Source of the DNA: DATFQI01 sp035264365
Lineage (GTDB): Bacteria > Actinomycetota > Thermoleophilia > Solirubrobacterales > Solirubrobacteraceae
Assembly (NCBI GenBank): GCA_035264365.1
Contig: DATFQI010000161.1
Span: forward strand, 1-28,929
Reading direction: 5' to 3'
Length of the DNA stretch: 28,929 nt
Shown: positions 23,276 to 28,929 of the stretch, in pieces
Layout of the letters: every line of letters begins with the position of its first letter
How positions within the stretch are numbered: position 1 is the first letter of the stretch
Notes under the pieces: model-generated
What the model saw: the letters and a program-made list of their open reading frames with translations, nothing else
What the model was told of the DNA's origin: nothing
The model's database searches: none
Made by a program: the position numbers and the translations under genes

Positions 23276-23806
23276 CTACCGGTGGTGGTGGTGATGCTTG
23301 TGCCGATCGTCCTTCTTGCCCTTGTCGAGCAGCAGCTTGTAGATCGTCACGTCGCCGACGTCACGAACCTTCGCCTCACCGCCGGCTCCCCGGTACTTGC
23401 CGGTGCCGCCGGTGATGGCCACGAGGAACGGTCCCGGATCGTCTTCGCCCTGGACCTCGATCAGCCCTTGGAGTGTGATCTGCCCGCCCCTGAGGCTCAG
23501 AGTCCCCACGCAGTGAAAGGTGAGGACGTCATATGGTGCAATGGCCTGAACGACAGTGCAGACCACGCCGCTGGTGCCGACCTCGCGCTTCTTCTTGAAC
23601 AGTGTCTCGGAGAACACCAGCTCGTCTCCGAGCGAAGGTCCAGGCGTGCCGAGGTCGAGGAACTCCGACTGGATCTCCACGGCGACGATCCTGAGTGTCT
23701 GCGTCTTGTCACCATGCCCACCGGCGTGTGCGATCGGTGCCGCTGGAACCAACATCCCGAGCACCACCATGGCGCCGCCCGCGACGCGTTTGACGTTAAC
23801 TCCCAC
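23276..23806 (-). CDS. secreted allene-oxide-cyclase/dirigent-like beta-barrel protein with His-rich tail
   Basis: A 176-residue protein from a GTG at 23806 that follows a good GGGGAAGG ribosome site. Residues 1-28 are a Sec signal peptide (GGAMVVLGMLVPAAPIAHA). The mature part is an eight-strand barrel like allene oxide cyclase/dirigent proteins: LGDELVFSETLFKKKREVGT, VVCTVVQAIAPYDVLTFHCV, GTLSLRGGQITLQGLIEVQ, and the diagnostic VAITGGTGKYRGAGGEAKVR. Two cysteines (in VVCTVV and FHCVG) could pair after export. The C-terminus is lysine-rich and ends HKHHHHHR, a natural metal-binding-type tail. The role of bacterial members is not settled. Base composition is lower in GC than the neighbours, especially upstream, suggesting separate ancestry. 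Confidence 0.8.
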   Translation of the reverse strand: MGVNVKRVAGGAMVVLGMLVPAAPIAHAGGHGDKTQTLRIVAVEIQSEFLDLGTPGPSLGDELVFSETLFKKKREVGTSGVVCTVVQAIAPYDVLTFHCVGTLSLRGGQITLQGLIEVQGEDDPGPFLVAITGGTGKYRGAGGEAKVRDVGDVTIYKLLLDKGKKDDRHKHHHHHR

Positions 23807-23863
23807 GTCACCTTCCCCTTTCGGAGCGTCCCCATAGGGTGCGTCCTGTCCCTTCGCCGACCG

Positions 23864-23891
23864 ACGTTAGTCAACGTGGGGTGGAAGTCAA
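23864..23891 (-). promoter_or_regulatory. candidate sigma-70-type promoter of the AOC-like gene
   Basis: Read on the minus strand there is TTGACT (23891-23886), a 16-base spacer, then TAACGT (23869-23864). The -35 box matches the consensus at five of six positions and the -10 box is weaker. It points at the GTG start at 23806 and would leave a leader of roughly 50 bases. The -10 region overlaps a small inverted repeat, ACGTT-AGTC-AACGT (23864-23877), which could be an operator. Confidence 0.4.
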
Positions 23892-24012
23892 GAACCGGAT
23901 TTCCATCACTCGCTCACCGAAATGGGGCAAGACTGTTCCACGGCGGTGCGCTCCTGGGGCGTGTCTTTAACCTGACCGGACACATCGCTCCGGTGGAGGT
24001 GGCTGTGGTGAC

Positions 24013-25008
24013 ATGCGACTCACGAGACCGCGCCCACTGATGCTGCCGGCCCTGTTGACGGCGTCGCTGCTCGTCGCGCCGGGGCCTGCCGGCGCCACAT
24101 ACCGGATCGGCGTCGGCGAGCAGAGCCCGCAGATGTTCGAATCGCCGGCCTGGCAGCAGTTGAGGATGCACCACGTCCGCTACCTCGTGCCCTGGGACTG
24201 GCAGCGCGCGGGTGGCGCCTCCGAGGTGGACGCGTTCATGACGGCCGCGCGGCTGCGACGCCAGGAGGTGCTGGTCACGTTTACCGCGCGCCGAGGGTGC
24301 TACGTGAACGGCCGATACTCCCGCGCCGCCGCCTGCCGGGCCCCGTCGGCGCGCGCCTACCGGGCTTCGGTCCGGGCCTTCGACGACCGCTACCCGTGGG
24401 TGCGCACCTACTCGGCGTGGAACGAGGTCAATCACATCTCGCAGCCGACGTTCAGGCGCCCGCGCCTCGCGGTCCGCTACTACCGCGCGCTGCGCCGCCT
24501 CCGTCGCGGTCGAGGATTCCGCGTGATGGCAGCCGACGTGCTCGACACGACCGACATGCGGCGGTACCTGAGGCGGTTCCTGCACAGCGCCCCGGGCCGA
24601 CCGGGCCTCTGGGGGCTGCACAACTACCAAGACGTCAACAGCCTCACGTCGGGCGACACCCTCCGCATGCTCCGCACAGTCCCCGGGCAGGTCTGGGTGA
24701 CGGAGTCAAACGGCATCGTCAAGTTCGGCGACAGCCGGCAGTTCAGCTACTCCGAGGCGCGCGCGGCGGCATGCACGAGCTGGATGTTCCGCCTCGCCTC
24801 GCGCTTCGACACGCGGCGGGGAGCGCGTCGATCGAGGATCACGGGGGTGTACGTCTACCGGTGGTTCGGCGAGTGGCCCGGAGCTCGATTCGACTCGGGG
24901 CTCGTCGGGCCGGACGGAAGCCCGCGCCCGGCCTACTTCGTGCTCCGGCGAGTGCTGCAGATCAACAGGCCCGGGGTTGCGGGCTTCGGGCTGGCGCCGT
25001 GGGTCTAG
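24013..25008 (+). CDS. secreted clan GH-A glycoside hydrolase-like protein
   Basis: A 331-residue protein with a signal peptide (LPALLTASLLVAPGPAGA, cleavage near residue 28). The mature part is a single TIM-barrel domain: VRYLVPWDWQRAGGASEVDA, VLVTFTARRGCYVNGRYS, the acid/base motif YSAWNEVNH with N137-E138, LWGLHNYQDVNSL, and the nucleophile E231 in VWVTESNG. The Asn-Glu pair plus a late Glu in a strand is the hallmark of clan GH-A retaining hydrolases (GH5/GH39 type). It probably cleaves a glycan outside the cell; the family number and substrate cannot be settled by eye. No extra binding domain is present. The gene diverges from the AOC-like gene and its stop is 10 bases before the SpoIIE-type gene. 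Confidence 0.82.
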   Translation: MRLTRPRPLMLPALLTASLLVAPGPAGATYRIGVGEQSPQMFESPAWQQLRMHHVRYLVPWDWQRAGGASEVDAFMTAARLRRQEVLVTFTARRGCYVNGRYSRAAACRAPSARAYRASVRAFDDRYPWVRTYSAWNEVNHISQPTFRRPRLAVRYYRALRRLRRGRGFRVMAADVLDTTDMRRYLRRFLHSAPGRPGLWGLHNYQDVNSLTSGDTLRMLRTVPGQVWVTESNGIVKFGDSRQFSYSEARAAACTSWMFRLASRFDTRRGARRSRITGVYVYRWFGEWPGARFDSGLVGPDGSPRPAYFVLRRVLQINRPGVAGFGLAPWV

Positions 25009-25018
25009 GGTGGTCGCC

Positions 25019-26251
25019 ATGGCGGACCTGCGATCGGCGCGGTTGGACCTCGGAGAACTGCTCGCGGCGGTCGAGGATGCGCCTCCGGTGGCCGCGGTCG
25101 ATGTTCTCGACGATCGGCTCAGGAAGGCCGTCGGGGCCGCCGACGTCTCCTTTCTGATCGCCGACTTCAGCGGTCAGGCGCTGATCCGGCTCGAGCACGC
25201 CGGCAGCGAGCTGGCCGAGCGCACCCTCGGTCGTGAGACCGCCGAGCGCGTGCCCTTGGTGGGGACACCGCACGGGCGTGCGCTCGCCGGGCAGACGGTC
25301 GTGGTGGAAGCGAGCGGCGACGACGGCGGAACTCGCCTGTACGCGCCCGTGACCAACCGCGGTGAGGCCATCGGCCTGATCGAGCTCCGCCTTGCCGACG
25401 CTCCTGATGAGCACACCCTTGCCGACGTCGCGCTCGCCGCGCATGCGCTCGCGTACGTCGTCATCGCCAACCGCCGCTTCACGGACCTCTTCGCCTGGGG
25501 TCAGCGCTCGGTGCGCCTGTCGCTGGCAGCCGAGATCCAGCACCGCCTGCTGCCAGGGTCGTACACGTGCGAAGCGGGACAGTTCACGCTCGCGGCCTGG
25601 CTGGAGCCGGCGGGAAACGTCGGCGGGGACACGTTCGACTTCTCGATGGATCGCGACACGCTGCATCTGTCGATGACCGACGCCATGGGTCACGAGGTGG
25701 GTGCGGCGGTGCTCGCCACCGTGCTCGTCGGGGCGCTCCGCAATGCGCGTCGCGCCGGCGTCTCGCTCGGCGAGCAGGCACGCCTGGCCAATGACGGGCT
25801 CCACGGCTTCGCGCGCAGAGGCGGCTTCGTGACCGGCCAGCTGGCACGGATCGACCTCCGGGAGGAGACGGCGACCATCGTCAACGCGGGGCATCCGTCG
25901 CCGCTGCGGCTGCGCGGTGGGCGCGTCGAGCCCGTGGCGCTGCGGCCCGACCCGCCGTTCGGGATCCTGCCTGGCCACGCGTACCAGGTGCAGCCGCTGC
26001 CGCTCATCCCGGGCGACCGCCTGATGTTCCTCACCGACGGCATGCTCGAGCGCAACGTCGCCGATGTCGATCTCGACGCGCTGTTGGTGGCGGGAGCGGA
26101 GATGCATCCGCGCGAAGCCGTGCAGAACGTGGTCCAGGCCATCCTGGAGGCGGCCGGCGGCGAGCTCAAGGACGACGCGGCGGCGTTGTGCCTTGACTGG
26201 CATGGCGGGCCGCCGCGAGAGCGTACGAGCAATTCGGGCGCCGACTCCTAG
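25019..26251 (+). CDS. GAF-SpoIIE (PP2C-type) serine phosphatase
   Basis: A 410-residue protein. Residues about 25-155 are a GAF-like sensor (DVSFLIADFSGQALIRLEHA, GTRLYAPVTNRGEAIGLIEL). After a linker helix with LSLAAEIQHRLLPGSY, which is typical of RsbU-type enzymes, comes the PP2C/SpoIIE domain: GNVGGDTFDFSMD (D204, D207), LSMTDAMGHEVGAAVLATVL (D221), TATIVNAGHPSPLRLRGG, RLMFLTDGMLERN (D340) and a late Asp pair at 385-386, so all metal ligands are present. Such phosphatases dephosphorylate STAS-domain anti-sigma-factor antagonists; the STAS gene at 26837 is the obvious candidate substrate. The ATG at 25019 is 10 bases behind the glycoside hydrolase stop, so the two may be co-transcribed. 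Confidence 0.92.
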   Translation: MADLRSARLDLGELLAAVEDAPPVAAVDVLDDRLRKAVGAADVSFLIADFSGQALIRLEHAGSELAERTLGRETAERVPLVGTPHGRALAGQTVVVEASGDDGGTRLYAPVTNRGEAIGLIELRLADAPDEHTLADVALAAHALAYVVIANRRFTDLFAWGQRSVRLSLAAEIQHRLLPGSYTCEAGQFTLAAWLEPAGNVGGDTFDFSMDRDTLHLSMTDAMGHEVGAAVLATVLVGALRNARRAGVSLGEQARLANDGLHGFARRGGFVTGQLARIDLREETATIVNAGHPSPLRLRGGRVEPVALRPDPPFGILPGHAYQVQPLPLIPGDRLMFLTDGMLERNVADVDLDALLVAGAEMHPREAVQNVVQAILEAAGGELKDDAAALCLDWHGGPPRERTSNSGADS

Positions 26252-26277
26252 CATCACGTCTGCGGTGGGTCGATGCC

Positions 26278-26303
26278 GTTGGTTCGGGCCGAGGCCCGGG
26301 TAA
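26278..26303 (+). promoter_or_regulatory. weak candidate SigB/SigF-type promoter before the DUF2294 remnant
   Basis: GTTG (26278-26281), 16 bases, then GGGTAA (26298-26303) resembles the GTTT-N14-16-GGGTA pattern of actinobacterial SigB/SigF promoters. It lies 13 bases before an ATG at 26317 that could have begun the DUF2294 gene. A CGGGCC-GA-GGCCCG inverted repeat (26285-26298) sits inside the spacer. One mismatch-tolerant hit in GC-rich DNA is weak evidence. Confidence 0.22.
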
Positions 26304-26341
26304 ATCGACCGGGTCGATGAGCCCGGACGGCGACTGCGAGC

Positions 26342-26530
26342 CCTGTCGGCCATCTGCTGCTGGAAGCGGCGGCGGATGTGCTCGATCGCGGCGCGCTCGC
26401 CACGCTCGGCGAGCGTCTTCTCCGCACGGGTGAACGTCTCCCCGAGCACTACGACCACGAGGTCGTCGACGAGGTACGTCTTCGCCCTCGTCGGACCCTT
26501 GCCGTAGTACTCGGCCTGCAGGCGCTTCAC
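26342..26530 (-). pseudogene. N-terminal part of a DUF2294 (MpsC-like) gene, in inverted orientation
   Basis: On the minus strand, 63 codons from 26530 to 26342 read VKRLQAEYYGKGPTRAKTYL, VDDLVVVVLGETFTRAEKTL, then AERGERAAIEHIRRRFQQQM and ADR. This is the conserved N-terminal and central part of the DUF2294 family (hallmark Y-G-K-G-P-T-R-A-K-T-Y and F-T-R-A-E-K-T-L). After ADR the frame goes straight into unrelated sequence (ARSRRPG) instead of the expected F-x-x-V-V-E. That missing C-terminal part is found on the opposite strand at 26523-26666. In Bacillus the MpsC protein of this family belongs to a sodium-translocating/bicarbonate system; in most genomes the role is unknown. As it stands this half has no proper start codon context and no natural end. 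Confidence 0.8.
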
Positions 26531-26666
26531 GAGCGTCGTCGAGCAGGCGACCGGCCGCACGGTGAGCGTGTTCCTGTCGGAGACCGACATCGACAACGAC
26601 GTGTCGGTCGAGATGTTCCTGCTCGCAGAGGAACGGACGGACATGACGGGGTACGAGGAAGCCTGA
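26523..26666 (+). pseudogene. C-terminal part of the same DUF2294 (MpsC-like) gene, in forward orientation
   Basis: On the plus strand, 47 codons ending in TGA at 26664-26666 read RFTSVVEQATGRTVSVFLSE and TDIDNDVSVEMFLLAEERTD, then MTGYEEA. This matches the C-terminal third of DUF2294 proteins (R-F-x-x-x-V-E-x-x-T-G-R-x-V-x-x-F-x-S, then an acidic loop and V-E-M/V-F-x-L). There is no start codon in a plausible place in this frame. Joining it to the inverted half at ADR|FTSVV would restore a continuous family-like sequence with no residues missing at the joint. The two halves abut around 26523-26530, where a few bases are claimed by both readings. Confidence 0.8.
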
Positions 26667-26836
26667 GCGTCTGCTGGAACGCTTGCGCTGCCCGGGGTTC
26701 GCGAATAGGGTGCGCGTGGGTCCGAGCGGCGCCGTCGGCGAAGCGCGGGCCTGGCTACCAGAGCGGAGCGATCCGGTCTCTCTCCAGGAGGGAGTTCGGG
26801 CAGTTCTGCGCTTCGAGCCGAGCCGGGGGGTGTCGG

Positions 26837-27226
26837 ATGCCCGTGAACAGCCAGGTGGGAGATCTTTCGGCGTTTGGCGTCGTGGTGAGGACGGAGCGCG
26901 ACGTGGTTCGCGTCTGCCCCTTCGGAGCGGTCGATATCGGAACGGCCGGGCAGCTACGCGCGCAAATCGAGCACGTCACGGCGTCGGGGGCGAGGCGGGT
27001 CGTGCTGGATCTATACGGCGTGACGTTCCTGGATTCCAGCGGAGTGCATCTGGTGCTCGACGTCGATGCGGCCTCGCGCGCGCAAGGTTGGGAGTTCGGG
27101 CTGATCGGCGGTCCGGCCCATGTGCAGCGCGTCTTCGACCTCACGGGGGCGCGTGCGAGGCTCCCCTTCCTCACGGCCTCCGAGCTCGCGGCCTTGTTGA
27201 CCGCGGCATGCGAGACAGCGGCATGA
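26837..27226 (+). CDS. STAS-domain anti-sigma-factor antagonist
   Basis: A 129-residue protein that is essentially one STAS domain: FGVVVRTERDVVRVCPFGAV, DIGTAGQLRAQIEHV, RVVLDLYGVTFLDSSGVHLV and a final helix with VQRVFDLTG and LPFLTASELAALL. The DSSG motif (66-69) contains the serine that anti-sigma kinases phosphorylate in SpoIIAA/RsbV-type antagonists. When dephosphorylated by a SpoIIE-type phosphatase, the antagonist binds the anti-sigma kinase and frees the sigma factor. The phosphatase (25019) and a candidate kinase (27812) flank it. The ATG at 26837 has a G-rich ribosome site about 7 bases upstream. The 170 bases before it hold no gene that I can support. Confidence 0.9.
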   Translation: MPVNSQVGDLSAFGVVVRTERDVVRVCPFGAVDIGTAGQLRAQIEHVTASGARRVVLDLYGVTFLDSSGVHLVLDVDAASRAQGWEFGLIGGPAHVQRVFDLTGARARLPFLTASELAALLTAACETAA

Positions 27227-27263
27227 TGCTCGCGCCACCCGTCCTGGGGAAGTGCGCCGCGGG

Positions 27264-27485
27264 TCAGCCGAGCGACGAGACGCCGAGTCGCTGAGCGACC
27301 ATGTCGACCTGCTGCATCGCGTCGGTCGGGGATGCGCCGAGATTGACGCTGGCCTCGCGCTCGAGGACTTCTCGGGTGACGGGCACCCCTTCGATCAGCG
27401 CACGCCGGACCACGGTCAGCGCGGTGGCAGTGACCGCGTCCTGGCGGGCGCTGCTGGTCGCAGGTGCTGAACTCCTCGGAGCCAT
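27264..27485 (-). CDS. small alpha-helical protein of unknown function (73 residues)
   Basis: ATG 27485 follows a strong ribosome site (AGGAG about 6 bases away), and codons are mostly GC-ending. A Ser/Ala-rich start (MAPRSSAPATSSARQDA) leads into helices TALTVVRRALIEGVPVTREV, LEREASVNLGASPTDAMQQV and DMVAQRLGVSSLG. The last part looks like a small helical bundle in which helix N-caps follow S-P-T-D, loosely like ANTAR-type or regulator tail segments, but I do not assign a family. It converges with the STAS gene (37 bases apart) and diverges from the HATPase kinase gene at 27812. Confidence 0.68.
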   Translation of the reverse strand: MAPRSSAPATSSARQDAVTATALTVVRRALIEGVPVTREVLEREASVNLGASPTDAMQQVDMVAQRLGVSSLG

Positions 27486-27811
27486 CGGCTCTCCTCTCGT
27501 TCGCCCGGAGACCGACTCCCAGCTCCAGCTGGTCGCCGGCTCCGTTCGTTGAAGCCTCGACGTTAGACGAAGGCACCTTCGCCCGCGCCGGCGAGAGTCG
27601 GTCCCCCTGGCTCGCTCTCGCGGACGGCGCCTGTGACATCCGAGACGCGCTACCGTTCGCGGTACAAGGGCGGGAGCCCTGACGGGGCCTGGCCGGCGTT
27701 GACGCCGGACCGGGAACCGTCGAGGCCCATTCTCGCCCTTCTACAGGACACTCCGCCGGTCCAGGCATTCGAGTCTTCGGCCGGACGGGGGATCCGAGGA
27801 GGCGACGCCTT
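27486..27811. other. 326-base divergent intergenic region with two inverted repeats
   Basis: No gene is supported here. It separates the small minus-strand gene (start 27485) from the kinase gene (start 27812), so it should hold both promoters. Two perfect inverted repeats stand out: TACCG-TTCG-CGGTA (27651-27664) and CCGGCGT-TG-ACGCCGG (27693-27708). Either could be an operator; the first, with a TTCG tetraloop, could also fold as RNA. A GAGGAGG ribosome site for the kinase gene is at about 27795-27802. Confidence 0.5.
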
Positions 27812-28417
27812 ATGCAGTCAGATCGGACGGCCTCGGCGAACGGGCATCCCGTGTCGCCACCCAACGGCTCCGGTTCGCGCGCGAAGCTCGAGAGCCTGCA
27901 GGCCGAGATCGTCCGGGTGGGCGAGAGCCGGCGCTCTCCCGCGGGCGCGGCCGGCCGTCTGGCTGATGGCGATCTTGTCGAGCTGGTGATCGGGCTGGAC
28001 ACGCGTGCCCCTGGCGCGGCTCGTGACTTCGTGGTCCTGTGCCTCGAGCAGAGGATCGTCGCATCTGCCTTGGACAGCGCGCAGCTGCTCGTGTCCGAGC
28101 TCGTCACCAACAGCTTTCGACACAGCGGCGCACCGATGGATGACGTCATCGTCTCCGTCGAGTTGATGCCTGACTGCTTCCGTGTCGGTGTCCAGGATTC
28201 CGGCTCGGATGCCGTCATCGTCGCCCGACCTGCGGATCTGGTCACGGGGGGTGGGCTCGGCCTCAATCTCGTGCAGATGCTGAGCGAGCGTTGGGGCGTC
28301 GAGCGGCTCGCCGGAGGGGGCACCCAGGTCTGGGCGCAGCTCCCGCGCGCCGGTGGAGTTCCCACGCGAGGCCCGGACGGCGCCGGCTCGGGACGCCTCG
28401 CGAGCGGAGAGGCCTGA
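27812..28417 (+). CDS. HATPase anti-sigma-type serine kinase (RsbW-like)
   Basis: A 201-residue protein with an unstructured N-terminus of about 50 residues. A GHKL ATPase domain of the HATPase_c_2 kind follows: LDSAQLLVSELVTNSFRHSG (N-box with E96 and N100), FRVGVQDSGSDAVIV (G1 aspartate D129), TGGGLGLNLVQMLSERWGVE (G2) and GGGTQVWAQLPRAG. These proteins phosphorylate STAS antagonists or hold sigma factors. No sigma gene is adjacent and the sequence does not show which partner it binds; a non-sigma partner is possible. The ATG at 27812 follows GAGGAGG. The next gene starts 2 bases after its stop, so the pair is translationally linked. Confidence 0.9.
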   Translation: MQSDRTASANGHPVSPPNGSGSRAKLESLQAEIVRVGESRRSPAGAAGRLADGDLVELVIGLDTRAPGAARDFVVLCLEQRIVASALDSAQLLVSELVTNSFRHSGAPMDDVIVSVELMPDCFRVGVQDSGSDAVIVARPADLVTGGGLGLNLVQMLSERWGVERLAGGGTQVWAQLPRAGGVPTRGPDGAGSGRLASGEA

Positions 28418-28419
28418 TC

Positions 28420-28866
28420 GTGGCTTCGGAACGCAGGCTCACGCAGCTCCGTGCGCTGATCGATCGACTCGACCGCCTACCTGTGTCGAGAGGACGGGAC
28501 TGGATGCTCCAGGAAGCTCGATCGCGGCTGGTCGACCTCGAGACGGGTGAAGTGCCGCGCCCGATGCGGACACTCGACGACGAGCCGCCGGCGCGCACGC
28601 CGGAACGGCCGGCGCCGGGGGCCGGCAACGGCCGCGCCGTGAAGCGCCCGAGCTCCAAGCCCGCCCCTGCCGTGCCCGAGGCTTCCACACGGCAGACTGC
28701 CGGTTCCGTGCCCTCTCAGTCTCCCGTCGCCGAATCGGGCTGGAGTGCGGCCACATTCGGCACCGACGAGCTGTTATCGCTCGGAGAGCCGACCGGCGAT
28801 CCGGTCGCCGAGCCCGGCGAGGGCTCGACGAAGCTCCCTCCGTGGAGGCGGGGTCTGCGCGGCTGA
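28420..28866 (+). CDS. unknown protein coupled to the HATPase kinase
   Basis: A 148-residue protein from GTG 28420, two bases after the kinase stop; the ribosome site (GGAGAGG) lies inside the end of the kinase gene. The first 45 residues form a predicted amphipathic helix pair (MASERRLTQLRALIDRLDRL, GRDWMLQEARSRLVDLETGE). The rest is Pro/Ala/Glu-rich and probably disordered, with a short hydrophobic patch (SGWSAATFGTDELLSLGE) and the end LPPWRRGLRG. I do not recognise a family. The tight coupling suggests that it works with the kinase, perhaps as an adaptor; that is inference. Confidence 0.78.
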   Translation: MASERRLTQLRALIDRLDRLPVSRGRDWMLQEARSRLVDLETGEVPRPMRTLDDEPPARTPERPAPGAGNGRAVKRPSSKPAPAVPEASTRQTAGSVPSQSPVAESGWSAATFGTDELLSLGEPTGDPVAEPGEGSTKLPPWRRGLRG

Positions 28867-28887
28867 GATGCCCGGGCGGGCCGTGCG

Positions 28888-28929
28888 TCAGACCGCGCGG
28901 TCCATCACGAAGATCTCGGCGGCGGCGTC
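28888..28929 (-). CDS. 3' end of a minus-strand gene entering from the right edge
   Basis: Reading leftward from base 28929 the minus strand encodes DAAAEIFVMDRAV followed by TGA at 28890-28888. All 13 codons end in G or C, in line with a real C-terminus. The fragment is too short to identify the product. It converges on the gene ending at 28866, with 21 bases between the two stops. Confidence 0.5.
   Translation of the reverse strand, partial: DAAAEIFVMDRAV

Noticed and set aside
26342..26530. A DNA-invertase-type phase switch controlling the DUF2294 gene
   Set aside because: No inverted repeats of useful length were found at the segment edges and no recombinase gene is in the window. The inversion itself is kept as a finding, without this mechanism.
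26683..27294. A 203-codon plus-strand frame overlapping the STAS gene
   Set aside because: It is an out-of-frame, Arg/Gly-rich reading of a clear STAS domain and has no domain of its own.
1..28929. tRNA, rRNA, CRISPR arrays, insertion sequences, riboswitches
   Set aside because: No tRNA-like cloverleaf ends, repeat-spacer pattern, transposase or recognisable riboswitch core was seen on reading the window; this is by eye and not a covariance-model search.

Overview
The window is uniformly high-GC DNA (GC-ending codons dominate, GTG starts are frequent). Its protein families are typical of soil Actinobacteria; the mix of stress proteins, an S53 peptidase and partner-switching regulators suggests a member of Thermoleophilia (Solirubrobacterales type). 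That placement is inference, because no rRNA or other marker gene is present. I saw no tRNA, rRNA, CRISPR array, insertion sequence or prophage. Genes are densely packed and carried mostly by the minus strand up to 23.8 kb, then mostly by the plus strand.

Layout. 0-1.5 kb (minus): start of a NarL-type response regulator cut by the window edge, then a two-gene unit of small membrane stress proteins (DUF1269 and DUF7144 types). 1.6-3.7 kb (plus): a holin-like membrane domain fused to a type I phosphodiesterase. 3.7-5.6 kb: a stand-alone receiver protein divergent from a polytopic membrane protein. 5.6-7.1 kb: a possible 51-residue protein, a LURP-one-like protein and a CYTH-domain protein. 7.2-10.9 kb (minus): a NarL-type histidine kinase followed by a secreted sedolisin (S53) protease. 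11-12.5 kb (minus): a tandem PRC-barrel-like protein translationally coupled to a DUF4239 membrane protein. 12.5-12.8 kb: what looks like a small gene broken over three reading frames.

12.7-20.3 kb (minus) is one tightly packed six-gene unit: a large LuxR/MalT-type ATPase regulator, an AI-2E-family transporter, a Cys-type sulfatase, its formylglycine-generating enzyme, a HAD phosphatase and a small membrane protein. Junctions range from an 8-base overlap to a 10-base gap. Upstream lies a glutamate decarboxylase gene, divergent from a small DUF6325-like gene whose 3' end runs antisense into a YrhK-like membrane protein gene.

23.2-25.0 kb: a secreted allene-oxide-cyclase/dirigent-like protein with a natural His-rich tail, divergent from a secreted clan-A glycoside hydrolase. 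25.0-28.9 kb (plus): partner-switching parts, namely a GAF-SpoIIE phosphatase, a STAS antagonist and a HATPase anti-sigma-type kinase with a coupled unknown protein. Between the phosphatase and the STAS gene is a DUF2294 (MpsC-like) gene whose N-terminal half is present but inverted relative to its C-terminal half. I consider this the most unusual item in the window.

Together the genes read as a general-stress and envelope-maintenance neighbourhood: sensors, partner-switching regulators, small membrane stress proteins, acid-stress-type decarboxylase and secreted hydrolases.
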